Positions 7,829 to 15,852 of a DNA stretch of 64,000 bases are shown in pieces; the stretch's first letter is position 1; the number at the start of each line of letters is the position of its first letter. This DNA comes from an uncultured Acidimicrobiales bacterium (GTDB lineage Bacteria; Actinomycetota; Acidimicrobiia; Acidimicrobiales; CATQHL01): NCBI GenBank assembly GCA_958295925.1, contig OY282384.1, forward strand, positions 251,572 through 315,571. The letters are read 5' to 3'. Both the position numbers and the translations under genes were made by a program. The notes under the pieces were generated by a model, which worked only from the letters and a program-made list of their open reading frames with translations, was not told the origin of the DNA and did not search any database.

Positions 7829-9502
7829 ATGAAACCACGAAGTGGAAGCAGAAGAAAGCCCGCCTACCCCGACCCCAAGCAATGGCAGCACCCAGCGCCG
7901 GAGGGCCACCAAGCCATCCTGAACGCCGTGAACACCGCGCTCACCCCCGGCGGTTTCCAGCCAAGGGGCTTGGACCTGCCCAAAGGCAGGCTGGACCGAG
8001 AGGAAATCACCGACCTGGCGACACTCCACCAAGCCATGGTGGAAGAGACCTGGGAGGACACGGCGCGAGCCGCCGCCAAGTGGGCGGAGACCCGCTTCTC
8101 CTGCACCCCAGGGCAGCAACTGACCCTGGCCCAGGCCGGCGTCCCCGCCGAGAGTATCCAGTACCTGGCTGCGCTGGACGGCCTACTGCGCCCCCGGCTC
8201 TACGACACCGAGGCCATCCAGGTCAGGCTGGCCATCCTGGCCCAGTTACCGGAGACAGTCATCACGGAAACAGAGAATCCCCCCACGGAGAGAGCAGCCA
8301 CGAGCTTGCAACCGAAGCCCAAGCAATGGTTCCTCCAGCTGGCCCGCCAGAGAATCGGCCTGCCCCGGCCGATCGAAGACCCTGAAGACGCCAACTACGA
8401 AACCGACCAAGCCCTGCTGCAGATACTGGAAGCCGTCACCAGCCAGTGGGCCGACCAACTGCCCACCTGGCTGGAGCTGGCCAGCAGCCTGCAGGAGCAG
8501 CCCTGGAAGCAGGACAAGTGGACCAACCCCGGGAAGCCAAGACAAGAACTAACCATGAGCAACCTGCTGGAGTTCGGCGATGCCCTGCGCCGAGCGGCGC
8601 GAGCCGCCGGGATCGGCCGAGCCAGGCTGGATTACTACCAGGACACTCCGCCGGAGGAGATAAAGCAACTCTGCACCGAGGCCGGGATCACTATGTTCCA
8701 GGACTGCGGTCGGCTGCAGGCCATAACACCAGCGCAGCTGCACCGCATCTACCGCGAGCAAGGCAGGAAACTCCCCTATCTAACCGACGGAACCTACGAA
8801 GTCAACCGGGAGTGCCAACTCTGGTACACCGGCAGCCCGCCGCCGCCGACCAAATCCCGCCGGATAATACTTCAAAGGGAACCGCAAGCGGAGCTGACCG
8901 AGGACCAGATGGCCCACATCCAGCAACTCCACTGGTACGCGGAAGCCGTCCCCAAGGACTACAGCGACCCCGCCGAGCGAGGCTGGGACTGGCTCAGCAT
9001 GAACCAGCACAACACCGAGCGGGCCCACTACGCCCAGGCCCTAGAGATAACGCAGGACATCCTGCAGGCCTACCTGGACCAAGACGACCCGGAGCAACCG
9101 CTGGCCGAGAATCCCACAACGCCCTGCGCGCGGGCGGCAGAATGCGCCACGGGGTGCGGCCGAGCCCAAGCCGAAGGACGGCGGAACTATCCATTGACCC
9201 GGGACGGAAAAGCCGAATCCTGCGGCTGGTACCGCTTCCTGGAGCTCTACGGGGAGCGGCCGTTGGAGACCCAAGAAGCCGCGGCCAAACAATGGCGCCA
9301 GGAAGCTGCGGCCCAGCGGAAAATCGCCCTCCGGGAGGAAGCCGCCAGCCGCAAAGACCTGCCCTGGCCGGAAGAATGGAACGGGGAGGCCGCGAACGCC
9401 GCAGTAGAAGGCGAAGCAGCGCCAGCCGGCAACCAGAAAGCCAGGACGCCGGCTTATAATGGGAAACAGCAGCCCAAGGCCGACCAAGCTCTGCTGCTCT
9501 AG
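7829..9502 (+). CDS. unrecognised protein with C-terminal cysteine cluster
   Basis: 557 residues, ATG with GGAAGGTAAGGA upstream. Mostly helical and polar, with no signal peptide or membrane segment. Near residue 430 is the cluster CARAAECATGC, followed about 25 residues later by ESCGWY. These four cysteines could hold zinc or an iron-sulfur cluster. The final ~100 residues are Ala/Glu/Gln-rich and probably disordered. It is transcribed divergently from the HTH/primase genes and sits 36 bp before a second primase-like gene, so it is probably part of replication. I cannot name a family. Confidence 0.7.
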   Translation: MKPRSGSRRKPAYPDPKQWQHPAPEGHQAILNAVNTALTPGGFQPRGLDLPKGRLDREEITDLATLHQAMVEETWEDTARAAAKWAETRFSCTPGQQLTLAQAGVPAESIQYLAALDGLLRPRLYDTEAIQVRLAILAQLPETVITETENPPTERAATSLQPKPKQWFLQLARQRIGLPRPIEDPEDANYETDQALLQILEAVTSQWADQLPTWLELASSLQEQPWKQDKWTNPGKPRQELTMSNLLEFGDALRRAARAAGIGRARLDYYQDTPPEEIKQLCTEAGITMFQDCGRLQAITPAQLHRIYREQGRKLPYLTDGTYEVNRECQLWYTGSPPPPTKSRRIILQREPQAELTEDQMAHIQQLHWYAEAVPKDYSDPAERGWDWLSMNQHNTERAHYAQALEITQDILQAYLDQDDPEQPLAENPTTPCARAAECATGCGRAQAEGRRNYPLTRDGKAESCGWYRFLELYGERPLETQEAAAKQWRQEAAAQRKIALREEAASRKDLPWPEEWNGEAANAAVEGEAAPAGNQKARTPAYNGKQQPKADQALLL

Positions 9503-9538
9503 CCCACCCCCATCCAGCAACAGAAAAGGCCCGCCGCC

Positions 9539-10657
9539 ATGACGAACGCCGCGAATCCGCGACCTGCAACCAACCCGGTGACGCTGGACTGGCCCAGCAT
9601 CGGCTACCAGGCAGCCTGCCTGTTACTGGGGCCCAACAACAGCCGGCTCAGCCGCAGCGACGGCACCGAACTCCGCTGGGGCCGCCAGGGCAGCTTCCGC
9701 TACAGCCGCCGGAGCGGCTACTGGCAGGACTTCGAACGCGGCGAGTCCGGCGACGTCCTGGACCTGGTCATCCGGGAACGCGGCGGCGACCGACGCCAAG
9801 CCTACGACTGGCTGGTGGAAAACGGCCTGGCCGAAAGCAACAGCAACGCAAACTACAACGCGACCTACAACGCGACCTACAGCGGAAGCTACGCCGCCCC
9901 GGCCCCACCCCGGTTCACCCCGGAGGAGCTGCTCCGTCGCTGGGAGAGGACCTACAAGATAACGGAAGAAAGCTGGCACCCGGCCCGAAGGTGGCTGAAC
10001 CACCGGAACCTCTGGCCCCAGGACCAGGAACCGCCGGCGGCATTGCGCTGGCGGCCCCGCTACCGCATCGACCCCGAAGCCCAGTGCTACGGCGCGGTGA
10101 CCGCATTACTGGCCAGCCCCCAGGCCTGGCTGGAGGCCAGAGACACCAGCCCGAAAGGGCTGCCGGCGCCCCAGGCGCTGCAGGGAATCAACATCGGAAA
10201 GCAAGGGCAGCCGGCCCCGGACCAGCCCCTGCTGGAAGGCGGCGTCACCAAAAGAACGATCGGGCCATCCCGGAACAGCGTCTGCTGGCTGGGAACCCGA
10301 ACCGAACCCAAGATAGTCAGAATAGTAGAAGGCATCGCCGACGCTCTGGCCCTCACCAGCCGGACGGACGACACCGAAGCCGTCTGGGCCACCACCGGCA
10401 CCAGCGGCTGGCACCAGCAGCAGCTGGCCGACGCCCTGGCCGGCCTGAACTGCCAGGTCATCCTGCACCCCGACCCGGACCAGGGCGGGCAGCAGGCCAA
10501 CGCCGCCATGACCGAACTGCTCCAAGCCCGGGAAGTAAAGGTGGAAACGGCCCCGGCCGACCCGCAAGGGAGAGACCCGGCCGACCTGGCCGCCAGCGAC
10601 CCCTTCCCCAGCAAGGACACCAGGAAACAACCAAGCAGAAAACATCCAACCAAGTAG
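9539..10657 (+). CDS. TOPRIM-domain primase-like protein
   Basis: 372 residues. The N-terminus has the pattern of phage/plasmid primases (GYWQDFERGESGDVLDL, about residues 60-77), which positions the template strand in related proteins. A TOPRIM domain follows: VEGIADALAL (about 264-273), a strand ending ATTGTSGW, and HPDPDQGGQQAN (about 309-320) with the DxD metal site. Unlike the minus-strand primase it has no CHC2 zinc cysteines and no fused ATPase, so it may be a second primase or a TOPRIM nuclease. It lies 36 bp downstream of the preceding gene, probably co-transcribed. The C-terminal ~25 residues are Lys/Ser/Pro-rich. Confidence 0.85.
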   Translation: MTNAANPRPATNPVTLDWPSIGYQAACLLLGPNNSRLSRSDGTELRWGRQGSFRYSRRSGYWQDFERGESGDVLDLVIRERGGDRRQAYDWLVENGLAESNSNANYNATYNATYSGSYAAPAPPRFTPEELLRRWERTYKITEESWHPARRWLNHRNLWPQDQEPPAALRWRPRYRIDPEAQCYGAVTALLASPQAWLEARDTSPKGLPAPQALQGINIGKQGQPAPDQPLLEGGVTKRTIGPSRNSVCWLGTRTEPKIVRIVEGIADALALTSRTDDTEAVWATTGTSGWHQQQLADALAGLNCQVILHPDPDQGGQQANAAMTELLQAREVKVETAPADPQGRDPADLAASDPFPSKDTRKQPSRKHPTK

Positions 10658-10742
10658 GACTAACCGCCGCCACCCACCAGGAAAGACCGACAGCATCCAC
10701 CTCCCCGCCAGCCCAGCCCGTCGCCAATTTATCAGCCTTCCC

Positions 10743-10767
10743 TTTCCCGAATCAAACATTCCTACTA
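10743..10767 (+). promoter_or_regulatory. conserved intergenic element, copy 1
   Basis: TTTCCCGAATCAAACA followed by TTCCTACTA. A second copy, identical except for one base change and a 2-base gap, lies at 46803-46825. Both are in non-coding DNA upstream of a -10 box, suggesting a binding site for a shared regulator or sigma factor. Confidence 0.55.
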
Positions 10768-10790
10768 AGGAATTGAAAACGGAACAAAAT

Positions 10791-10870
10791 CCCTATCGGA
10801 AAAGTCCCCCACTTCAGTAGGCAGTGTGCTATACTTGCCATAACGTGGGAGACTGGAGACCCCGATAGGG
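10791..10870 (+). promoter_or_regulatory. extended -10 promoter flanked by an inverted repeat
   Basis: TGC-TATACT (10827-10835) is an extended -10 promoter with no -35 box. CCCTATCGG (10791-10799) and CCGATAGGG (10862-10870) are perfect inverted copies whose centre of symmetry (10830.5) falls on the -10 box. This fits a repressor that bridges two sites across the promoter. A related half-site CCAATAGGG follows at 10872-10880. The 299-bp gap 10658-10956 holds nothing else recognisable. Confidence 0.6.
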
Positions 10871-10956
10871 ACCAATAGGGAACGAACCGGGCCGCCACGC
10901 TCCCCGAGAACCGGACGGCGCAAGCCGCCGGCAGCTTAGCAAGAGGAGCGTGAACC

Positions 10957-11181
10957 ATGCCTCTGACAGAACTTACGGCCTACTGCCTGAAACTGAAGAG
11001 CCACGTGAACATCATGAACCCGGAGCTCCATACCGGAGCCAACGGGACCACCATGGTGAAGGGCGAGGCCGAAGGCCACCCGGGAGTCAAGGTCAGCCGG
11101 ATCATCGGCAAGGCCGACGTGCCCACCGCCGAGAAGCTGATCGCCGCGGCCGGCGGCGGGAAGGCCAAGGCCAAGAAATAA
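10957..11181 (+). CDS. small DUF5679-like protein that lost its zinc cysteines
   Basis: 74 residues, ATG 10957 with GAGGAG 7 nt upstream. The N-terminus AYCLKLKSHVNIMNPE and the following NGTTMVKGE block resemble DUF5679 zinc ribbons (AYCVKCK..., NG...TKG.C..CG...), but only one cysteine (C10) remains of the usual four. The Lys/Ala tail is basic. The protein therefore cannot bind zinc in the usual way, though basic strands could still contact nucleic acid. It has its own promoter region upstream. The family match is from memory. Confidence 0.7.
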   Translation: MPLTELTAYCLKLKSHVNIMNPELHTGANGTTMVKGEAEGHPGVKVSRIIGKADVPTAEKLIAAAGGGKAKAKK

Positions 11182-11183
11182 AC

Positions 11184-11226
11184 GGCCCCTACCGGGCAAG
11201 AGCTCTACCACTGAGCCCAGGCGCAG
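11184..11226 (-). other. tRNA-like 5' fragment (D-arm)
   Basis: On the minus strand GGGCTCAGTGGTAGAGC has the form of a tRNA D-arm (4-bp stem GCTC/GAGC around AGTGGTA), followed by an anticodon-arm-like CTTGCCCGGTAGGGG. No T-loop (GGTTCGAATCC type) or acceptor 3' end follows, because the strand runs into the preceding gene. It could be a tRNA remnant or a chance match. Confidence 0.35.
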
Positions 11227-11366
11227 CCGGCAGCTGAACCGCCGGTTCCCTCAAGACCAGCGATGCCGCCGGCTGCACCGATTAGAAGAGATAAAGCAAC
11301 TATAGACAACCAACTACGGACAACCAACCCCGAACCGGAAATCGAGGAAGGGGCCAGCCGCCGCTC

Positions 11367-11852
11367 ATGAATCAACCGGGAACGGAACCCCGCCGCCGTG
11401 CGGACCAAGAACCAGAAAGCAGACCTGACAACAGACCAGACAGCACTGCAGAAACAATAGACAACCCCCTCCGGAGCCACCTGAAGCGCCGCGCGGAGCT
11501 GCCCAACTGGGTAGTACTGATCTGGGGCGCCATCGCCCTGGCTGCGCTGCTGTGGATCGCCACCTGGCAGGACCTGCCCGACCCCAGGAGCGCCATGGCC
11601 ATCGCCGGAGCGGCCTGCCTGTTCCAAAACAGCTATTTTCTCTACTTCGAAAGAAAACGAGCCCGCTTCCTGCTCCAGGAGGAAAACCGACAGCGGGCGA
11701 GCCAAGCCCTTCACCCCGTAAAGGAAACCGGCGACCTGGCAGCAGCGCCAGCAGAACCAGCACAAGCACCAGCACCAGCACCAGCAGCGCCAACGCCCAA
11801 GTACCGCCACTGCGGCAACTGCGGCGCCGCGCTGCCCACCGACGAAAGCTAG
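11367..11852 (+). CDS. two-helix membrane protein with C-terminal half zinc ribbon
   Basis: 161 residues. A polar N-terminus is followed by two membrane segments (about 47-66 and 76-95), a basic juxtamembrane stretch, an Ala/Pro linker (APAPAPAAP) and the terminal knuckle HCGNCGAALP. A single CxxCG knuckle suggests half of a zinc ribbon, perhaps completed by dimerisation. It precedes the HflK/HflC-like pair by 64 bp and could belong with it. No ribosome site is obvious before the ATG at 11367. Function unknown. Confidence 0.7.
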   Translation: MNQPGTEPRRRADQEPESRPDNRPDSTAETIDNPLRSHLKRRAELPNWVVLIWGAIALAALLWIATWQDLPDPRSAMAIAGAACLFQNSYFLYFERKRARFLLQEENRQRASQALHPVKETGDLAAAPAEPAQAPAPAPAAPTPKYRHCGNCGAALPTDES

Positions 11853-11916
11853 ACGATCAAGCCAAAAGAAGACCGAGCCACCATTCCCAAAAGCCCCACC
11901 TGTGAGGAAAAGAAAC

Positions 11917-12996
11917 GTGTCCACACTGGATAGACTCTTCGACAAGTACACCATCCCCGGCACCATCATCGGCATCGCCGCCTTAGGCCTGTTGATAATC
12001 GTCCCCACGATAATGATGATCACCGGCTTCTACTCAGTAGGGCCGGGCGAGGCCGCCGCCCTCCGCACCTTCGGCAAGGCCCGCGCCGAGCCGGAATCCC
12101 AGGAAGGCCTGCACTGGCACTGGCCCAGCCCCATCGGCCGAACCGACGTGGTGCAGGTCCGCAAGTCCCGGACGGCGACGGTCGGCTACCACGAACTCCC
12201 CGACGAACGGCTGGACGCCGAAACCGGCCAGGGCTGGACCCGGGACCTGCACGGGGCTACGATGATCACCGGCGACCTGAACATCGTCGAGGTCCAGATA
12301 GTGGCCCAGTACACCATCAAGGACCTGAACAAGTATCTCTTCGGAGCGGACGACCCGGGGGTAGAGTTCACCTGGCAGGACCAGGAATTGGAAAACCGCA
12401 GCCACCGCTCCCACCAAGAGGGAAAGCCCGACGGCTCCACCATCCGGAACGCCATTTCCATTGCCGTAAGGGAGTCGATGGGGTTACGGAACATCGACGA
12501 GGCGTTGATCCAAGATAGAGAGACCATCGAACAGGAAACGCGACGGCAGACCCAATTCCTGCTGGACGAATGGCAGACCGGCCTCCAGGTCAACGCGATG
12601 CAGCTGCAGGAGGTGAAAGCGCCCCAGCTGGTGCAGGACGCCTTCGACGACGTGCTGCGGGCCAGAGAGGAGCGGGACACCCGCATCAACCAGGCGCTGA
12701 CCTATGAAAGCCGAGTATTGCCCGAGGCCCGCGGCGAGGCCGAACAAATTAGAAAAGAGGCCGTCGCCTACGCCAGTCAGCGGGTCAACCAGGCCCAGGG
12801 CGAAGCCGACCGCTACAACGCCATCCTGGTGGAGTACCAGCAAGCTCCGGACATCACCGCCACCCGGATGTGGCTGAATATGTTCGACGACATCGGCGAA
12901 CGGCTGGACTTCGTCATCAACGAGACGGAAGCCGTCCTGATCCTGGGCTCGGACAGCATGACCAAGAAGATAGTGCCGCTGACGCCCAGCCCCTAG
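11917..12996 (+). CDS. hflK: SPFH/band-7 protein, HflK-like
   Basis: About 359 residues: one N-terminal membrane helix (about 15-38), then a band-7/SPFH domain starting GFYSVGPGEAAALRTFGKA with the HflK-type G..W..P surface (GLHWHWPSPIGR), and a coiled-coil tail containing EARGEAEQIRKEA. By family, HflK and HflC form a large membrane-anchored cage around FtsH protease. Start GTG 11917 is chosen because GAGGA lies 8 nt upstream; a GTG at 11902 lacks a site. It is followed by the HflC-like gene 96 bp on. FtsH itself is not in the window, so the pair would act on a host protease or serve another scaffold role. Confidence 0.85.
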   Translation: MSTLDRLFDKYTIPGTIIGIAALGLLIIVPTIMMITGFYSVGPGEAAALRTFGKARAEPESQEGLHWHWPSPIGRTDVVQVRKSRTATVGYHELPDERLDAETGQGWTRDLHGATMITGDLNIVEVQIVAQYTIKDLNKYLFGADDPGVEFTWQDQELENRSHRSHQEGKPDGSTIRNAISIAVRESMGLRNIDEALIQDRETIEQETRRQTQFLLDEWQTGLQVNAMQLQEVKAPQLVQDAFDDVLRAREERDTRINQALTYESRVLPEARGEAEQIRKEAVAYASQRVNQAQGEADRYNAILVEYQQAPDITATRMWLNMFDDIGERLDFVINETEAVLILGSDSMTKKIVPLTPSP

Positions 12997-13051
12997 GCAG
13001 CGGGCCGCTAAGCCAGGCAGAGCAGCACCCTCTGCACTTAGACGGACAAGC

Positions 13052-13075
13052 GTACAGACAACTGTACAGACAACA
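13052..13075 (+). repeat. two tandem 12-bp repeats in hflC-like leader
   Basis: GTACAGACAACT and GTACAGACAACA are adjacent, ending 17 bp before the start codon and just upstream of the ribosome site AAGGAAGAG. Confidence 0.7.
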
Positions 13076-13092
13076 GTAAGGAAGAGAACGAC

Positions 13093-14796
13093 ATGGCCAG
13101 CAACGAAGCGCCCCCCTGGGGCCGCCGACGCCGCGACAAGGACGAGGAACAGAACTACGACCGCGTGACCTGGGAACCCAAAGACCCGCCGGGAGGCGCC
13201 GGCACGGTGGACGCCGGTTCCGCTGGCAGCTCCGGCACCGGCGGGAGTGAGAGCAGTAAGAGCCGGCGCAACCCCATCTTCCCGTTAGTAGGCGTTTTTC
13301 TGGTGGCCCTCCTGAGCATCATCGCCTGCAATTCCGCGGTGTACGCGGTGGACGAGAAGGAATACGCGCTGCAGCTGCGCTTCGGTGAATTGACCGCAGT
13401 ACGCAACGCCGGCGGCCTCTACGTGAAGGCCCCCTTCATCGAAAGCATCCAACGCATCGAGCGACGTACCTTGGAGGCGGAGCTAGAACCGTTAGAAGTC
13501 CCGGACCAGGACAAGGAAAGGCTGATCATCGAAATGGTCATCCGCTACCGGATAACCAACCCGCAAGCCTTCCGAGAAAGCCTGCGAACCGAGGCAACAG
13601 CCAAAAACCGGCTGCAGAACATCGCTTACTCAGCGATGCGGGACGCCATCTCCCAGCACGACCGAACGGAGGTGATCGGCGCCAAGCCGGCCATCGCCGA
13701 CGACGGGCGACCGATCTTCGACCCGGAGACGAATCTGCCGGTGACGATTTCGCTAGAGAACAGCCGGGCCGCCATCAACGAAGCCATCATCAGCCGCATA
13801 AGAGAAGACGTCGAGTCCCAGGATTTCGGGATAACGGTCATCAGCGCCGGCATCAAACGGGCGGACTTCCCGGCCAGCGTGACCAACAGCATCATCAACC
13901 GGCTGAGAGAAGAAAGAAACCGGGTAGCGCAACGCCACCGGGCCGACGGCGAGGAGGAATACCGGCGCCGGATCGCGTCAGTGGACGCGGAGGCGGCCAT
14001 TCTACTGGCGGAAGCCCGGCGGGACGCCCAGCGCACCCGGGGCGAAGCCGAAGCGGAAGCGATAGCGCTGGTACGGAACGCCCTGACCCAGGACCCGGAG
14101 TTCTACACCTTCCAGCGCACGCTGGAGAGCTACCGCAAGATTCTGGACAAAGGCGCGACGGTCATCATCTCCAGCGAGGGCGACCACCCCTGGCTGAAGT
14201 ACCTGTTCAACAAGCCGGAGCTGAATGGCGGGAAGCCGGAAGTAATGCGGGAAGCAATAGCGGACGAACCGGAAGAAAGCGCACCGGAAGAAACGGCGGA
14301 CACCGCCAGGAATGACACCATAGAAGATACGACCGCCACAGCGGCAGAAACCGAGGCCGCCAGCGTTGAGATGACAACAGGAGCACCTGCCGAGGCAAGC
14401 CCCGATGCAGCAGCTGATGCCGCCACACCGGCGCCAACGGAAGAAGTGACCGAGACGCCGGCAGAAACACCTGGCGACGCACCCAGCGCGACGACAACGG
14501 CAGCGACAACGGCAGCGACAACAGCAGCGACAACAGCAGCGACAACGGCGACGACAACGGCGACAACAACGGCGACCACGACCAGCAGCGGCCATCAAGA
14601 GACCGCGCCCCCGGCAGAATCAGTAGAAGCAGAAGGAGCGGCCGCCGAAGGGCCGATGAAACCCACCGACTACCACAGCCGGCGACCAGGGCCCAAGCCC
14701 TTCGAAATCAACCACAAATACAACCCGAAGGGACCGATCTACCGGCTGGCTGGAAGCGACTACGTGCACACCTACATAATCCATCCCAAGGAGTAA
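13093..14796 (+). CDS. hflC: SPFH/band-7 protein, HflC-like, with long Thr/Ala tail
   Basis: 567 residues. After a ~55-residue polar N-terminus comes a membrane helix (about 60-80), then the HflC-type start VYAVDEKEYALQLRFGELT and a full band-7 domain with ADGEEEYRRRIASVDAEA and EARRDAQRTRGEAEAEA coiled-coil stretches. HflC is normally ~300-330 residues. Here an extra ~200-residue acidic and Thr/Ala-rich tail (about 385-530), partly encoded by CGACAACGGCAG-type repeats, ends in a conserved-looking Tyr-rich patch. It pairs with the upstream HflK-like protein. The tail may present the cage to a partner or the cell surface. Confidence 0.88.
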   Translation: MASNEAPPWGRRRRDKDEEQNYDRVTWEPKDPPGGAGTVDAGSAGSSGTGGSESSKSRRNPIFPLVGVFLVALLSIIACNSAVYAVDEKEYALQLRFGELTAVRNAGGLYVKAPFIESIQRIERRTLEAELEPLEVPDQDKERLIIEMVIRYRITNPQAFRESLRTEATAKNRLQNIAYSAMRDAISQHDRTEVIGAKPAIADDGRPIFDPETNLPVTISLENSRAAINEAIISRIREDVESQDFGITVISAGIKRADFPASVTNSIINRLREERNRVAQRHRADGEEEYRRRIASVDAEAAILLAEARRDAQRTRGEAEAEAIALVRNALTQDPEFYTFQRTLESYRKILDKGATVIISSEGDHPWLKYLFNKPELNGGKPEVMREAIADEPEESAPEETADTARNDTIEDTTATAAETEAASVEMTTGAPAEASPDAAADAATPAPTEEVTETPAETPGDAPSATTTAATTAATTAATTAATTATTTATTTATTTSSGHQETAPPAESVEAEGAAAEGPMKPTDYHSRRPGPKPFEINHKYNPKGPIYRLAGSDYVHTYIIHPKE

Positions 14797-14803
14797 CCCT
14801 GAG

Positions 14804-15307
14804 ATGACCCACCCCCTGGACGAGAAAGGACCGCAGAACATACCGCCCATCAAGGCCTACACCGCCGAAGAACTGGCCGAGTTGACCCCGGAACAGTTCA
14901 AGAGCCACGCCCTGGAGATGTTCACCCTGGTGATGACGGTGAACCCGGACCACAGCATGGACCCGCCCCGCGCCGTAGAGGTCTTCTACGACATCTGCCG
15001 GGACGTAGCGCAGGCTTACAGGACCGTCGCCGGCCTGGCCGCGAAGGCCGGCTACTACGACAAGGCCGCGATGGCCTACGCCACAGCCCGCCGCAGCGAA
15101 GAGATAGAGTTCACCTTAGAGGACGGCGAGGAGGCCATCCGCACCAGCTACCTGGCCCACATCATGGCCGATGCGATGATGCCCACGGCCACCGCGAATC
15201 TGAAAACCCAGTTCGAGGCCCACGCCGCCGGCTTGGCCGTAGAGCAGCAGCGCGGCGAAAGGCCGCCGGAGCCGGAACAACGCGGCCCCGACTTCAACCT
15301 GAACTAA
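14804..15307 (+). CDS. unrecognised cytoplasmic protein coupled to hflC
   Basis: 167 residues, ATG 14804. The ribosome site AAGGAG overlaps the stop codon of the HflC-like gene (AAGGAGTAA), so translation is probably coupled. The protein is helical, with repeated short Ala-rich helices (EVFYDICRDVAQAYRTV, AKAGYYDKAAMAYATARR) suggesting a TPR-like fold. No membrane segment or cysteine cluster. Its placement inside the hfl block suggests a partner of the SPFH proteins, but no family is recognised. Confidence 0.7.
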   Translation: MTHPLDEKGPQNIPPIKAYTAEELAELTPEQFKSHALEMFTLVMTVNPDHSMDPPRAVEVFYDICRDVAQAYRTVAGLAAKAGYYDKAAMAYATARRSEEIEFTLEDGEEAIRTSYLAHIMADAMMPTATANLKTQFEAHAAGLAVEQQRGERPPEPEQRGPDFNLN

Positions 15308-15396
15308 AGGCCCAGCAGCCAAGCCTCCAAGCAAAATAATGGGAACACCCCAACCCCCGCAGCCCCCGCTTACAGGAAAGGCAACCGGAAAAGGAA

Positions 15397-15402
15397 TATA
15401 AT
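15397..15402 (+). promoter_or_regulatory. TATAAT -10 box before small membrane gene
   Basis: A perfect TATAAT with no recognisable -35 box. It lies 70 bp before the ATG at 15472, giving a leader of about 60 nt. Confidence 0.5.
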
Positions 15403-15471
15403 CGCCGAACACGGGCCGGAGAGCCAAAAGCTCCTTGCCGGACCCGACTCCAATCGGAGGCGAAGCGAGAC

Positions 15472-15789
15472 ATGGACCTCTTCCAGTACCAGCCCCTGCT
15501 CTTATGGCTGAGCACCGCCGCCGGCATCGTCAGATACGGCGCCTTTGGCATCTCCGCCATCCCCATCCTGGCCGGAGCCTTTCTGATCATCAAGTCCACC
15601 AGGAACCCGGACCCCGAGGCCCAAGAGGGCAACCAGCGGGTGACCGGCCTGATCATGTTCTCCCTGGGCATGGCCTTCCTGGTCGGCGTGGGCATCGCCG
15701 TGCCCGAACTGCTCAAACTGATCGACAACCTGAGCGGCGGAATCAACCTACCGGGCATACCGGACCCCAGAGACCGACTGGGCGGGTAG
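15472..15789 (+). CDS. small integral membrane protein
   Basis: 105 residues with an N-terminal hydrophobic segment (about 8-22), a second at about 25-43 and a third at about 59-78; the C-terminus is polar (PGIPDPRDRLGG). Size and topology recall VirB2/TrbC-like pilins or small holin-like proteins, but no signature supports either and there are no secretion genes nearby. It has its own TATAAT box and lies 63 bp before the DUF2330-like gene. Confidence 0.65.
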   Translation: MDLFQYQPLLLWLSTAAGIVRYGAFGISAIPILAGAFLIIKSTRNPDPEAQEGNQRVTGLIMFSLGMAFLVGVGIAVPELLKLIDNLSGGINLPGIPDPRDRLGG

Positions 15790-15852
15790 AGCGCCAGCCG
15801 GGAGAACACACCCCGAAGTATGAATTGACCCCAATAGGAGTCGGCAATCGCC

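Noticed and set aside
15472..15789. VirB2/TrbC-like pilin and a conjugation locus
   Set aside because: Only size and helix pattern fit; no ATPase, relaxase or other transfer gene is visible in the window.
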